Shown here one piece after another: positions 1 to 9,991 of a stretch of 56,074 nucleotides of DNA. Position 1 is the first letter of the stretch. The number at the start of each line of letters is the position of its first letter. The notes under the pieces are model-generated. The model was not told the origin of the DNA and ran no database searches. It saw only the letters and a program-made list of their open reading frames with translations. Source of the DNA: Sphingomonadales bacterium (GTDB lineage: Bacteria; Pseudomonadota; Alphaproteobacteria; Sphingomonadales; Sphingomonadaceae); assembly GCA_025362295.1 (NCBI GenBank), contig JANYGX010000006.1, positions 1 through 56,074 of the forward strand, given 5' to 3'. A program made the translations under genes and the position numbers.

Positions 1-1001
1 CTCAGCCGTGCTGCCAGCACTTTCTGGTTGCCCGCTACAATTGTCGCGCCACCATCTGTGGCCTCGATGTTGGCAACGCAGATGAAATGATTGCTGAGCT
101 TGTCATGCTTATCCCGCAAGGCAAAATATTTCTGGTTGGTGCGCATGGTCAGCTGGATGACTTCTGGTGGCACCTCGAGAAATGCTGCATCAAATGTACC
201 CAGCAAAGGTACTGGCCATTCAGTCAGGCCAGCATTTTCAGCCAGCAAGCCTTTGTCTGCGACCAGCGTTAAACCTGCTTGGGTGGCGAGTGCTGTCGCC
301 TGCTCCCAGATACGGTTTTCGCGTTCCGTGCTATCAAGTATCACGTGATGCTCAAGCAATTTTTGCTTATAGTCTGCAAAATTGTTCACGCTGAAAGGTT
401 CTCCGCCCATGAAGCGGTGGCCGCGAGTATTGTTATTGCTTTTTAGCCTCTCGTTGACAGGAACCGGCAAGGCTTTCCCACCCAATACACAGAGAATATT
501 TTGCAAAGGTCTGACCCAGCGTGTCGAGTCCATACGCTCAGACGCCGCTCCCCAACGCATGGATTTTGGCCACGGGAACTCGCGAATGATAAAGAATACA
601 GTGTCATTAACGACCACTTCGGCTGTGCGGCTGGGTGTGAGTAATTCATAAAAATAGAATGTGTCTTTTCCTTCAACGCACCTGTTCATTTGATCGCGAG
701 AAGAGATGCCATTCGATCTCATGAATCCTTCAGTAGCTTTGTCTGGCGCATCGACTCGCGGTCCGCGTCGATTTTCCCTAACTTCCGTCGTTCGTCTTGC
801 CATGCCCGTAACCACAATGGTCAGGCGTCGCGGTGTCACGTAGCTTTGAACGCCTTCAAAGCTGAGTTTCCATAGTGTAAACGCCTCTACTAGCCCCCGC
901 ACCAAATCCTCGCTGGCTTGTTTTTGCATTCGCGCTGGAATTTCATCGCAGAACAATTCCAGCAACAACTCCACTGTATCAGTCTCCACTGTATCAGTCA
1001 T
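1..1001 (-). CDS. glyS: Glycyl-tRNA synthetase beta subunit, N-terminal part (cut by window edge)
   Basis: The reverse strand reads without a stop from an ATG at 1001 to the left edge, about 333 codons, as a bacterial GlyRS beta subunit. It begins [20 protein letters not shown], followed by the family segments [25 protein letters not shown] and HRFMGG. The subunit pairs with GlyQ in the alpha2-beta2 enzyme that charges tRNA-Gly; the beta chain carries tRNA binding. The start overlaps the end of glyQ by 8 bp, so the two are translationally coupled. The first codons hold a perfect 15-bp tandem duplication (970-999) that repeats TDTVE. The C-terminal half lies outside the window. Confidence 0.93.
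   Translation of the reverse strand, partial: MTDTVETDTVELLLELFCDEIPARMQKQASEDLVRGLVEAFTLWKLSFEGVQSYVTPRRLTIVVTGMARRTTEVRENRRGPRVDAPDKATEGFMRSNGISSRDQMNRCVEGKDTFYFYELLTPSRTAEVVVNDTVFFIIREFPWPKSMRWGAASERMDSTRWVRPLQNILCVLGGKALPVPVNERLKSNNNTRGHRFMGGEPFSVNNFADYKQKLLEHHVILDSTERENRIWEQATALATQAGLTLVADKGLLAENAGLTEWPVPLLGTFDAAFLEVPPEVIQLTMRTNQKYFALRDKHDKLSNHFICVANIEATDGGATIVAGNQKVLAARL
970..999. repeat. 15-bp perfect tandem duplication at the glyQ/glyS junction
   Basis: The unit tccactgtatcagtc occurs twice in direct succession, at 970-984 and 985-999. It covers the glyQ stop codon and the first codons of glyS. It lengthens the GlyS N-terminus by five residues and keeps the frame, so it is probably a neutral slippage duplication. 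Confidence 0.85.
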
Positions 1002-1860
1002 GTGCCACCGTCTTGACATAGGCGGCACCGCAAGCTTTGGTGAGGTCGCGGATGCGGCCGATATAGGCCTGCCGCTCAGCGACCGAGATCACCCCGCGCG
1101 CATTCAAGAGGTTGAACATGTGGCTGGCTTTGATGGCATAATCATAGGCGGGCAGCGGCAGTTTGAGATCAACCAGTGCCGCACATTGTTCCTGTGCCTG
1201 TTTGAACTGGGCAAACAGCATATCAACATTGGCATGTTCAAAATTAAAGGCGGAAAACTGTTTCTCGTTCTCCAAGAACACATCGCCGTAGGTGACACCT
1301 GCGCCGTTAAAATCAAGATCGTACACCCGGTCGACGCCCTGAATATACATGGCCAGACGCTCCAGCCCGTAAGTGAGCTCGCCGGATACGGGTGAGCAGT
1401 CCACACCGCAGACCTGCTGAAAGTAAGTGAACTGGCTGATTTCCATGCCGTCGCACCAGACCTCCCAGCCTAGCCCCCAGGCGCCAAGCGTTGGGCTCTC
1501 CCAATCATCCTCCACCAGCCGTATGTCGTGCAAGGCCGTATCAATGCCTATTTCTCTCAGCGAATCCAAATACAAATCGACAATATCATCCGGATTGGGT
1601 TTGAGGATCACCTGATACTGGTAATATTGTTGCAGACGATTGGGGTTCTCGCCGTAGCGGCCATCGGAAGGGCGGCGCGACGGCTGCACATAAGCCGCTT
1701 TCCACGGCTTGGGGCCAAGGGCGCGCAAGGTGGTGGCGGGGTGAAACGTGCCTGCACCAACCTCGACATCATAGGGCTGCAAAATAACGCAGCCATGCGA
1801 TGCCCAATAGTGATGGAGTGTCAGAATGATATCCTGAAATGATTTGGCCTTCTTAGTCAT
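994..1860 (-). CDS. glyQ: Glycyl-tRNA synthetase alpha subunit
   Basis: This 288-residue protein is the catalytic alpha chain of bacterial glycyl-tRNA synthetase, which forms glycyl-adenylate and pairs with the beta subunit encoded just downstream. Family signatures are visible: [59 protein letters not shown] and [19 protein letters not shown]. The length matches the family (about 280-310). The gene starts 33 bp after feoB on the same strand and overlaps glyS by 8 bp, so iron transport and tRNA charging genes may share a transcript. I see no terminator in the feoB-glyQ gap. Confidence 0.97.
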   Translation of the reverse strand: MTKKAKSFQDIILTLHHYWASHGCVILQPYDVEVGAGTFHPATTLRALGPKPWKAAYVQPSRRPSDGRYGENPNRLQQYYQYQVILKPNPDDIVDLYLDSLREIGIDTALHDIRLVEDDWESPTLGAWGLGWEVWCDGMEISQFTYFQQVCGVDCSPVSGELTYGLERLAMYIQGVDRVYDLDFNGAGVTYGDVFLENEKQFSAFNFEHANVDMLFAQFKQAQEQCAALVDLKLPLPAYDYAIKASHMFNLLNARGVISVAERQAYIGRIRDLTKACGAAYVKTVAHD

Positions 1861-1893
1861 AGCGCTTGCGGATAGCGGTGCCGTGGCAAAGGG

Positions 1894-3729
1894 TCAACCC
1901 AGCAGCGCCTTCGCCACCCAATACGTGATGCCTGCGCCTGCATAGGCCATGGCAAACATGTAGCCGAACATGATGCCCGGCCATGTCCAGCCGCCGGTTT
2001 CGCGTTTGGTGACCGCGATGGTCGAGATGCACTGCGGCGCGAACACGTACCAGGCGAGGAACGCCAGCGCGGTTGGCAGGCTCCAGGCGTGGTGCAACAC
2101 CTGCACGAGTGATCCGCTCACGGCATCCTTACTGCCTTGCAGGGCGTAGACCTGGCCCAGAGCACCGACGGCGACTTCTCGCGCAGCCATGCCGGGAACA
2201 AGGGCGATGCAGATTTCACGGTTGAAACCGATGGGGGCGAAAATCACCGCTAAGCCGTTGCCGATCCAGCCAACGATGGAATGGTCGAGGTCAGGGCCGG
2301 GAATGTGGCTGAGCACCCAAAGCACGATCATCGAACTCAGAATAATCGTGCCAGCGCGTTTCAAGAAAATTATTGCCCGTTGCCAGAGGCCGAAAATGAT
2401 ATCGCGGAGCGGCGGCCACTGATATTTCGGCATTTCCATAATCAGTGGCTGTGCAGGACCCCGTGTGAGCGTACGCCGCAGCACAAAGGCGACAATAAAC
2501 GCACTGACAACACCGACCACATAGAGCGCAAACAGCACCAGCCCTTGAAGGCCGACGCCGTGCATAGTGCTGGCGGGAATGAACGCGGCGATGATTACAG
2601 CATACACCGGCAGCCTTGCAGAACACGTCATCAATGGGGCTATCATGATAGTGGTCAGCCGGTCGCGTGGGTTGTCGATGGTGCGTGCCGACATAATGCC
2701 GGGGACCGCGCACGCGAATGATGACAAGAGCGGGATAAAGGCGCGGCCATTGAGGCCAACTTTCGCCATAATCTGATCCATCAGAAAGGCTGCCCGCGTC
2801 ATGTAGCCGGTTTGCTCCAGCAGCAAAATGAAGAAAAATAGAATGACGATTTGCGGCAGGAAAACCACCACACTGCCAACACCAGCAATGATGCCGTCGC
2901 TGATGAGAGAGCGCAATAATCCAGCAGGCAACAGGTGGCTGATCCATTGCTGGAGCAGGCTGAATCCGGTGTTGATCAAGGTCATTGGTGCCTGTGCCCA
3001 CGAAAATACGGCTTGAAAAATAGTGAACAGCATCAGCGCTAAAATGGCGAGGCCAAAAACCGGATGCAAGACGATGTCATCGATATGGCGAGTGACGGTG
3101 CGCTGCTTGCCCTCGCTGAGAATGACCTTGCGCAGGATGCGCAGCGATTCTTTTTGGTAAGCGCGAATGTCTCTTATGCCTCCGCCACTTGAGGGCGAGG
3201 GGGACAATGCTTGTGCTGTCTTGGCCTCCATACCCGCCACCGCCTCCAGCACCATAGCAAGCCCGCGTTTGCGCACGGCCACTGTCGGCACCACCGGCAC
3301 ACCAAGCTCTCGCGATAATGCGTTTACATCAATCCGTGTCCCGTCGCGCTCGGCCAGGTCAAACATGTTCAGTGCCACCACCAGCGGCAGGCCAACATCG
3401 CGGACTTCGAGCACAAACTTCAGATGGTTGCCAAGATTGGTTGCATCGACAACACAGATGAGCACGTCAGGGCGACGCTCGCCAACCAGCCTTCCCATCA
3501 CGGCATCACAAGTCACGCGCTCATCGGGACTTTTGGGATCAAGCGAATAGGTGCCGGGGAGATCAATGAGTTCGATGTCAGTGCCATCGGGAAGTGTGAC
3601 TGGTGCAAAATGCCGCTCGACAGTGACACCAGGATAGTTTGCAACTTTTTGACGACTGCCAGTGAGGGCATTGAACAGCGAGGATTTCCCGGCATTGGGG
3701 TTACCGATCAGAGCGACGTGAGCACGCAT
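1894..3729 (-). CDS. feoB: Ferrous iron transporter FeoB (GTPase-permease)
   Basis: FeoB takes up Fe(II) across the inner membrane. This copy has 611 residues, a short version compared with E. coli (about 770). The N-terminal G domain shows G1 GNPNAGKSS (residues 9-17), G3 DLPG (56-59) and G4 NMFD (121-124). The membrane part carries the conserved CAVPGIMSARTI and CSARLPVY segments and several hydrophobic helices. The feoA stop abuts this ATG with no gap. Around residues 174-187, in the linker between G domain and membrane part, the protein reads LSPSPSSGGG, encoded by a GC-rich imperfect inverted repeat (near 3179-3206). It looks like an in-frame insertion of a repeat also found between genes. 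Confidence 0.96.
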   Translation of the reverse strand: MRAHVALIGNPNAGKSSLFNALTGSRQKVANYPGVTVERHFAPVTLPDGTDIELIDLPGTYSLDPKSPDERVTCDAVMGRLVGERRPDVLICVVDATNLGNHLKFVLEVRDVGLPLVVALNMFDLAERDGTRIDVNALSRELGVPVVPTVAVRKRGLAMVLEAVAGMEAKTAQALSPSPSSGGGIRDIRAYQKESLRILRKVILSEGKQRTVTRHIDDIVLHPVFGLAILALMLFTIFQAVFSWAQAPMTLINTGFSLLQQWISHLLPAGLLRSLISDGIIAGVGSVVVFLPQIVILFFFILLLEQTGYMTRAAFLMDQIMAKVGLNGRAFIPLLSSFACAVPGIMSARTIDNPRDRLTTIMIAPLMTCSARLPVYAVIIAAFIPASTMHGVGLQGLVLFALYVVGVVSAFIVAFVLRRTLTRGPAQPLIMEMPKYQWPPLRDIIFGLWQRAIIFLKRAGTIILSSMIVLWVLSHIPGPDLDHSIVGWIGNGLAVIFAPIGFNREICIALVPGMAAREVAVGALGQVYALQGSKDAVSGSLVQVLHHAWSLPTALAFLAWYVFAPQCISTIAVTKRETGGWTWPGIMFGYMFAMAYAGAGITYWVAKALLG

Positions 3730-4008
3730 TCATGCCACCGTTTCAACGTGAATACGTGAAGCTTCAGCCTTGCGCAGGGCAACAACCATCGCGCCAATCT
3801 GCACAGACAGCGGGTTGCCGCCAAATGGCCCCCTGTGCAGAATGCACACCGGTGTACCATTATGAAAGCCCAGTTCAAGCAGACGTTGAATGTCCGTGTC
3901 TGTCGCTGGATCGCCGTCGATGCCATAAACATGTGCAGCTTGTCGCGATTTTAATTGCGCCAGTGAAACCACAACAGGCATAGCCCCAGGCTCAAACACA
4001 CCACTCAT
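3730..4008 (-). CDS. feoA: FeoA family protein
   Basis: This 92-residue protein precedes feoB directly, with its stop touching the feoB start. It has the small SH3-like FeoA pattern: a stretch around RLLELGFHNGTPVCILHRGP, then a GGNPLSVQIGAMVVALRKAEA end where the beta-strands fall. FeoA is a cytoplasmic partner that influences FeoB function. The N-terminus (MSGVFEPGAMPVV) is longer than in many FeoA proteins, so a start at the internal ATG is possible. A palindrome resembling an alphaproteobacterial Fur box lies 48-64 bp upstream of the start. Confidence 0.9.
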   Translation of the reverse strand: MSGVFEPGAMPVVVSLAQLKSRQAAHVYGIDGDPATDTDIQRLLELGFHNGTPVCILHRGPFGGNPLSVQIGAMVVALRKAEASRIHVETVA

Positions 4009-4055
4009 TACACAGTACCACCCAGTTAAGAATTGTTCTTAGTTATGTGACGTAA

Positions 4056-4072
4056 TTGCGAATGAATTGCAA
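4056..4072. promoter_or_regulatory. Putative Fur-type operator upstream of feoAB
   Basis: The 17-bp sequence TTGCGAATGAATTGCAA is an imperfect dyad with TTGC/GCAA arms. It sits 48-64 bp upstream of the feoA start codon, where a repressor site for an iron-uptake operon would be expected. It resembles the TTGC-rich Fur/Mur boxes described in Alphaproteobacteria. The match is by eye, not scored against a matrix. Confidence 0.45.
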
Positions 4073-4114
4073 GAGCGATTGAGGGTAAATACGGCAGCAT
4101 TTTTGTGTTTCGTC

Positions 4115-4975
4115 TTATGTTTTGAACACCACTGTGCGCCTGCCGTTGATCAGCAGACGGTTTTCCAGATGATGACGCACTGCCAATGCCAGCACGCGGC
4201 GTTCGATATCGCGGCCCTTGCGCACCAGATCATCCGGTGAATCCGCATGGCTGATGGCTTCAACATCCTGTGCAATAATCGGCCCCTCGTCGAGATCTTC
4301 CGTCACATAATGAGCGGTTGCACCAATCATTTTAACGCCGCGCGCATAGGCCTGATGATAGGGTTTGGCACCCTTGAAGCCCGGCAGAAAGCTATGATGA
4401 ATATTGATGCAGCGACCAGAAAGATAGGCAGAAAAATCATCTGAGAGAATTTGCATGTACCGCGCCAGAACAATCAGCTCGGCACCGGTCGCCTCAACAA
4501 TTGTTTTGATCTGGCCTTCCTGTTCGGTTTTGCGATTTTGGATAACCGGCAAATAATGGTAAGGGATGTCAGCTGGTAAATTAAGTGTGAGGGCCTCGCG
4601 CGGATGGTTGGACACAATGCCAACCACATTCATGTCAAGCTCGCCAATTTTAACGCGGTAAAGCAAATCAACCAGACAATGATCGAATTTTGAAACCAGC
4701 AGCAGCACCTTGCGCCGAACATTGGCAGCCTGCATGGCCCAGTGCATGGTGTGAGCGATGGCAACGGCATCAATGCGGCGGTGAATGTCTGCAGCGGTGA
4801 CGGCGTTATCCAGCAGATCAAACACAACACGCATGAAAAACTTTTTTTCAATATCATCATTGAATTGTTGGGATTCAATGATGTTGCAGTGGTTGTTTGT
4901 CAGCAGGCTGGCGATGGTGGCAACCAGACCAGGCCGATCGTCACACGACAATGTCAGAATGTGTCTATTTGGCAT
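4115..4975 (-). CDS. purU: Formyltetrahydrofolate deformylase
   Basis: PurU hydrolyses 10-formyl-THF to THF and formate, which balances one-carbon pools and supplies formate for purine synthesis. The 286-residue protein has an N-terminal ACT domain (LSCDDRPGLVATIASLL, about residues 7-80) and a C-terminal formyltransferase-like domain. The latter carries INIHHSFLPGFKGAKPYHQA and HYVTEDLDEGPIIAQDV, with the Asn, His and Asp of the catalytic set. A good ribosome site (GGGAGG) lies 4 bp before the ATG. It stands alone on the minus strand, 106 bp upstream of the feoA start. Confidence 0.96.
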   Translation of the reverse strand: MPNRHILTLSCDDRPGLVATIASLLTNNHCNIIESQQFNDDIEKKFFMRVVFDLLDNAVTAADIHRRIDAVAIAHTMHWAMQAANVRRKVLLLVSKFDHCLVDLLYRVKIGELDMNVVGIVSNHPREALTLNLPADIPYHYLPVIQNRKTEQEGQIKTIVEATGAELIVLARYMQILSDDFSAYLSGRCINIHHSFLPGFKGAKPYHQAYARGVKMIGATAHYVTEDLDEGPIIAQDVEAISHADSPDDLVRKGRDIERRVLALAVRHHLENRLLINGRRTVVFKT

Positions 4976-5109
4976 GGAACCTCCCGTTTAAAGTGTGACG
5001 CCTTATTTCACAGAGTTTGGCATACATGCAAGCCGGGAACACAGCGTGCCTGTTGCTAATTATGGCATAATGCTCCATCAATTTGTGTCTTGCCAATGGA
5101 GAGACGATT

Positions 5110-5736
5110 ATGATTATAGTGCATCACCTGAATGAGTCGCGGTCGCAGCGCATTTTGTGGCTGCTTGAGGAACTTCAGCTGCCCTATGATGTGAAATTCT
5201 ACAAGCGGGATAGCGTGACGCGGCTGGCACCACCTGAACTTGTTGCTGTGCACCCGCTTGGCAAATCTCCGATGATTGTCGATGGAGAAACGACCATTAT
5301 AGAATCAGGGGCCATCATTGATTATATCATCCGCCACTATGGGGCTGGTAAGTTGCAACCAGCCATCACCAGTGCAGCGTATGATCGCTACACCCAGTGG
5401 CTGCATTACGCCGAAGGTTCAGCCATGCTGCCGCTGCTTCTCAAAATGTATGTCGGGCGGCTTGGTGATGCCGGTGCACCGCTCCATCCGCGCATTGAGG
5501 GAGAAATTGCCAATCATCTGGGCTATCTTGAACAGTCGCTTGCCGATCGTGACTGGCTCATTGGCAACGCACTTTCAGGTGCCGATATTCAAATGAGTTT
5601 TGTCGGTGAAGTGGCTGGCGTTTTTGGATTGCGTGTCAGTCACCCGAATATTGATGCCTGGGTGAAGCGCTTTCAGGCGCGGCCAGCTTACAAGACAGCG
5701 CTGGAACGTGGTGGGCCGTATTCGTTTGCCGCGTAA
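5110..5736 (+). CDS. Glutathione S-transferase family protein
   Basis: A 208-residue cytosolic GST. The N-terminal thioredoxin-fold domain (about 1-80) includes SRSQRILWLLEELQLPYDV and the glutathione-binding IIESGAI turn after GKSPMIVDGE; the rest is the helical domain with the GADIQMSFVGE segment. I chose the ATG at 5110 because GGAGAG lies 8 bp before it; the frame is open further upstream only through a TTG at 5083. GSTs of this type conjugate or reduce electrophiles with glutathione, and the substrate cannot be told. A perfect hairpin follows the gene at 5758-5777. Confidence 0.88.
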   Translation: MIIVHHLNESRSQRILWLLEELQLPYDVKFYKRDSVTRLAPPELVAVHPLGKSPMIVDGETTIIESGAIIDYIIRHYGAGKLQPAITSAAYDRYTQWLHYAEGSAMLPLLLKMYVGRLGDAGAPLHPRIEGEIANHLGYLEQSLADRDWLIGNALSGADIQMSFVGEVAGVFGLRVSHPNIDAWVKRFQARPAYKTALERGGPYSFAA

Positions 5737-5757
5737 GGTTCGAAAATTTCGATTATC

Positions 5758-5787
5758 ATACCAGCAAAGGCTGGTATCCATCTTTTT
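5758..5787 (+). terminator. Hairpin with following T-run after the GST gene (also a repeat core)
   Basis: ATACCAGC at 5758-5765 pairs perfectly with GCTGGTAT at 5770-5777 across a 4-base loop, and a run of five T follows at 5782-5786. It could end transcription of the GST gene. The core CCAGCAAAGGCTGG also resembles the dispersed repeats at 27481-27575 and 50489-50531, so it may be a repeat copy used as a terminator. Confidence 0.5.
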
Positions 5788-5823
5788 CCCTTGTAGGAAT
5801 TATACAAGACGGTGAACCCCAAC

Positions 5824-5857
5824 CTTTGCTTGGGTGACGCCTTTACTTGGGTGACGT
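5824..5857. repeat. 17-bp tandem duplication between GST and guaB
   Basis: Two 17-bp units, CTTTGCTTGGGTGACGC and CTTTACTTGGGTGACGT, sit side by side with two mismatches. They lie between the convergent ends of the GST gene and guaB, next to a palindromic repeat core. No function is evident. Confidence 0.75.
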
Positions 5858-5913
5858 GTGTCGAGGCATGCAATTTTACCTGATTACCTTAGTCAACGGA
5901 TACTCATACCTTT

Positions 5914-7422
<1,509 letters not shown>

Positions 7423-7463
7423 TCAAAACAGGATGCACACTCTTATGACAGCGGAATAACGGG

Positions 7464-7477
7464 CTGGCTAGAGCCAG
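7464..7477. promoter_or_regulatory. 14-bp dyad in the guaB-cfa intergenic region
   Basis: CTGGCTAGAGCCAG forms two 6-bp arms around two bases, enclosed by an outer CGGG...CCCG pair. It lies about 70 bp upstream of guaB and about 120 bp upstream of cfa. It could be an operator or part of a leader hairpin; no known consensus was recognised. Confidence 0.25.
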
Positions 7478-7593
7478 TGCAGTCCCGCAAAATCATATTG
7501 CCATCAAATGCGTGTGGAAATCTATCTGGTGCCGCACTACTGTCGTACTCACGATTGCCAATTACTGAAGAAGTGCTCGCTAGAGTTATCAAC

Positions 7594-8817
7594 ATGCTTT
7601 TAAACCGCTTTTTCAAACGGGTTATACATAGTGGGGCGCTTGACGTAACGGTTGCCAGCAAAACCACCCGTTATGGCATGCCGGTTTCAGGTCAGGCACC
7701 CATTGCCATTCAGGTCAAGAGCCATGCAACCGCGCGTGCCATAGGTCGCAACCCTGTACTTGGTGCTGCCGAAGCGTGGATGGATGGCAGACTTTCAGTC
7801 GATGGTGATAATATTCTCGGCCTGCTTGATCTTGTGGGTTATAATATGCGTTGGGATTGGGCCAATAAAAGCCGTGTAGCCTTATGGCAAAGCACGCGCT
7901 GGCTGGCGCGGGTGATGCCGCGCAACGATGGCACCAGAGCGACGGCCAATGTCGCGCACCATTATGACCTCTCGGACCGTCTCTATGATCTGTTTCTTGA
8001 TCGTGACCGCCAGTACAGCTGCGCTTATTTTATGGATCCCAGCAACAGTTTGGAGCAGGCTCAGCAGGACAAGCTTGCCCACATTGCGGCAAAACTTTGC
8101 CTGCAACCGGGCCAGCACGTGCTTGATATCGGCTGCGGCTGGGGCGGGCTGGCACTTTATCTCAATCGCATGAGCGGGGTCTCCGTGACCGGGATCACGC
8201 TTTCACAGGAACAGCATCGTGTGGCAACCGAGCGCGCGGTGGCGGCTGGCGTTGCCGACACCGTACGCTTTCTGTTGCTGGATTACCGCGAGGTGAAAGG
8301 CCGGTTCGATCGTATAGTGTCTGTCGGTATGTTCGAGCATGTGGGTCGTGCGCGCTACCAGACTTTCTTTGATACCATAAGAGACTGCCTCACCGATGAC
8401 GGCATTGCGCTTGTCCACACCATTGCCCGGGCCGATGGCCCCGGCAGCACCGATCCGTTCACGGCCAAATATATTTTTCCCGGTGGCTATGCGCCAGCGC
8501 TCTCCGAAATCATGCCAGCCATTGAACGCAGTTGGCTGTGGACGTGTGACATTGAAGTGCTGCGGCTGCATTATGCCTATACGCTGGAACACTGGTACAA
8601 ACATGTCCTTGCCAGCCGCACAGCCATTGAAACCTTGTACGATGCACGTTTTTTTCGCATGTGGAGCTTTTACCTCGCCTCCGCCATCATAGCCTTTCGA
8701 CACGATGGCCACTGCAACATGCAAATCCAGCTGGCAAGACAGCGGGACAGCGTGCCATTAACGCGGGACTATATTGTGGCAAGAGAGAAAATTTATCGTG
8801 ATATGAATAGTGGCTGA
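7594..8817 (+). CDS. cfa: Cyclopropane-fatty-acyl-phospholipid synthase
   Basis: The enzyme transfers a methylene group from SAM to unsaturated acyl chains of membrane phospholipids. The 407-residue protein has an N-terminal lipid-binding region (ATARAIGRNPVLGAAEAWMDG) and a SAM-methyltransferase core with VLDIGCGWGGLALYL near residue 175, then SVGMFEHVG and YIFPGGYAP, both typical of the CFA/CMAS family. The frame is open upstream to a GTG at 7477, but those 39 codons do not look like a CFA N-terminus. I start at the ATG at 7594, which gives MLLNRFFKRVIHSG, although its ribosome site is weak. Confidence 0.92.
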   Translation: MLLNRFFKRVIHSGALDVTVASKTTRYGMPVSGQAPIAIQVKSHATARAIGRNPVLGAAEAWMDGRLSVDGDNILGLLDLVGYNMRWDWANKSRVALWQSTRWLARVMPRNDGTRATANVAHHYDLSDRLYDLFLDRDRQYSCAYFMDPSNSLEQAQQDKLAHIAAKLCLQPGQHVLDIGCGWGGLALYLNRMSGVSVTGITLSQEQHRVATERAVAAGVADTVRFLLLDYREVKGRFDRIVSVGMFEHVGRARYQTFFDTIRDCLTDDGIALVHTIARADGPGSTDPFTAKYIFPGGYAPALSEIMPAIERSWLWTCDIEVLRLHYAYTLEHWYKHVLASRTAIETLYDARFFRMWSFYLASAIIAFRHDGHCNMQIQLARQRDSVPLTRDYIVAREKIYRDMNSG

Positions 8818-8820
8818 ACT

Positions 8821-9951
8821 TTAGCCAAGTACCCCTTGCGCTTTCAAAGCCTCAATACGCCCAGCGTCATACCCAAGCCCACACAATATGTCTGCCCCGT
8901 CCGCACCCATTTGTTTAACAGCCCTTGGTGCATCAACAACCGTCTCTGAATAGCGTGGGGCCGGGGCCGGGTGCACGGCACCGTTCATTTCGATGAAGGT
9001 TTTGCGCGCAACATTGTGTGGGTGCAGTGGGGCTTCGGCCAGCGACAGCACAGGCGCGAAACACACATCAGTCATTTCCATAATGGCGCACCAAGCATCG
9101 CGGGTTTTGCTCTTAAAAACTTCGGCGAGCTTTGCTTTTAGTGTGCGCCAGTCCGTGCATGTCATCTGTGCAGCAAAATCTGCATCGTCAGCTAATCCCG
9201 TCATCTCTAGCATGAGTGCATAAAATTGCGGCTCAATCGATCCGATGGCAATGAATTTACCGTCAGCACAGGCGTAGGTATCATAAAAATGTGCGCCCCC
9301 ATCCAGAAGGTTGACGCCCATCTCATCATCGTGGAGGCCAATGGCATGGTTCGACCATGTCATGGCGGCCAGCAATGCCGAGCCATCGGTCATTGCACAA
9401 TCGATCACCTGACCCTTGCCGCCGGACTTCACAGCCAGAATGGCACTCACCATGCCGAATGCCAGCATCATGCCGCCGCCACCGAAATCCCCGATGTAGT
9501 TTACCGGCGGCACGGGGCGCTCACCTTCTCGGCCAATCGTGTGCAACACGCCAGATAGAGCGATATAATTGATATCATGGCCTGCTGTATGTGCATAAGG
9601 GCCGTATTGGCCCCAGCCGGTCATGCGGCCATAGACCAGCTTTGGGTTATCGCCGAGCAACACATCTGGCCCCAGCCCCAGTCGTTCCATCACACCAGGC
9701 CGGTAGCCCTCGATCAAGCCGTCAGCACGCCTACATATGTCCCGCGCGACCGCAACCGCTTCCGGCTTTTTCATATCAAGCACAATCGAGCGGCGCGAGC
9801 GCGCCAGCGCATCTTTGTTGTGCACCATGGCACCGGGGCGTTCGATGCGGATCACCTCTGCCCCGTGGTCTGCCAGCATCATGCCGCAGAACGGTGCCGG
9901 GCCGATGCCGGCAAATTCAACAATGCGAATATTTTTGAGCGGTCCGGTCAT
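8821..9951 (-). CDS. Alpha-methylacyl-CoA racemase-like protein (class III CoA-transferase family)
   Basis: A 376-residue member of the class III CoA-transferase/racemase family. The N-terminus VEFAGIGPAPFCGMMLADHG and ADGLIEGYRPGVMERLGLGP are typical of alpha-methylacyl-CoA racemases. His125 and Asp155 (in HTAGHDIN and NYIGDFGGGG) fall where the catalytic His126 and Asp156 of the mycobacterial racemase lie. It would epimerise 2-methyl-branched acyl-CoAs so that beta-oxidation can proceed, which implies use of branched lipids or isoprenoid chains. It is tail-to-tail with cfa (3 bp apart). A CoA-transferase activity cannot be fully excluded. Confidence 0.87.
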   Translation of the reverse strand: MTGPLKNIRIVEFAGIGPAPFCGMMLADHGAEVIRIERPGAMVHNKDALARSRRSIVLDMKKPEAVAVARDICRRADGLIEGYRPGVMERLGLGPDVLLGDNPKLVYGRMTGWGQYGPYAHTAGHDINYIALSGVLHTIGREGERPVPPVNYIGDFGGGGMMLAFGMVSAILAVKSGGKGQVIDCAMTDGSALLAAMTWSNHAIGLHDDEMGVNLLDGGAHFYDTYACADGKFIAIGSIEPQFYALMLEMTGLADDADFAAQMTCTDWRTLKAKLAEVFKSKTRDAWCAIMEMTDVCFAPVLSLAEAPLHPHNVARKTFIEMNGAVHPAPAPRYSETVVDAPRAVKQMGADGADILCGLGYDAGRIEALKAQGVLG

Positions 9952-9991
9952 GATTTTAATTTCCAGTATGGTAAAACCTGTGGCTACTGCC

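Noticed and set aside
5758-5857. CRISPR-like repeats between GST and guaB
   Set aside because: Only one hairpin and one 17-bp tandem pair without spacers; no cas genes in the window.
7477-7593. 39-codon N-terminal extension of the cyclopropane synthase
   Set aside because: It starts at GTG with no ribosome site and does not resemble the family N-terminus; it includes part of the intergenic dyad.
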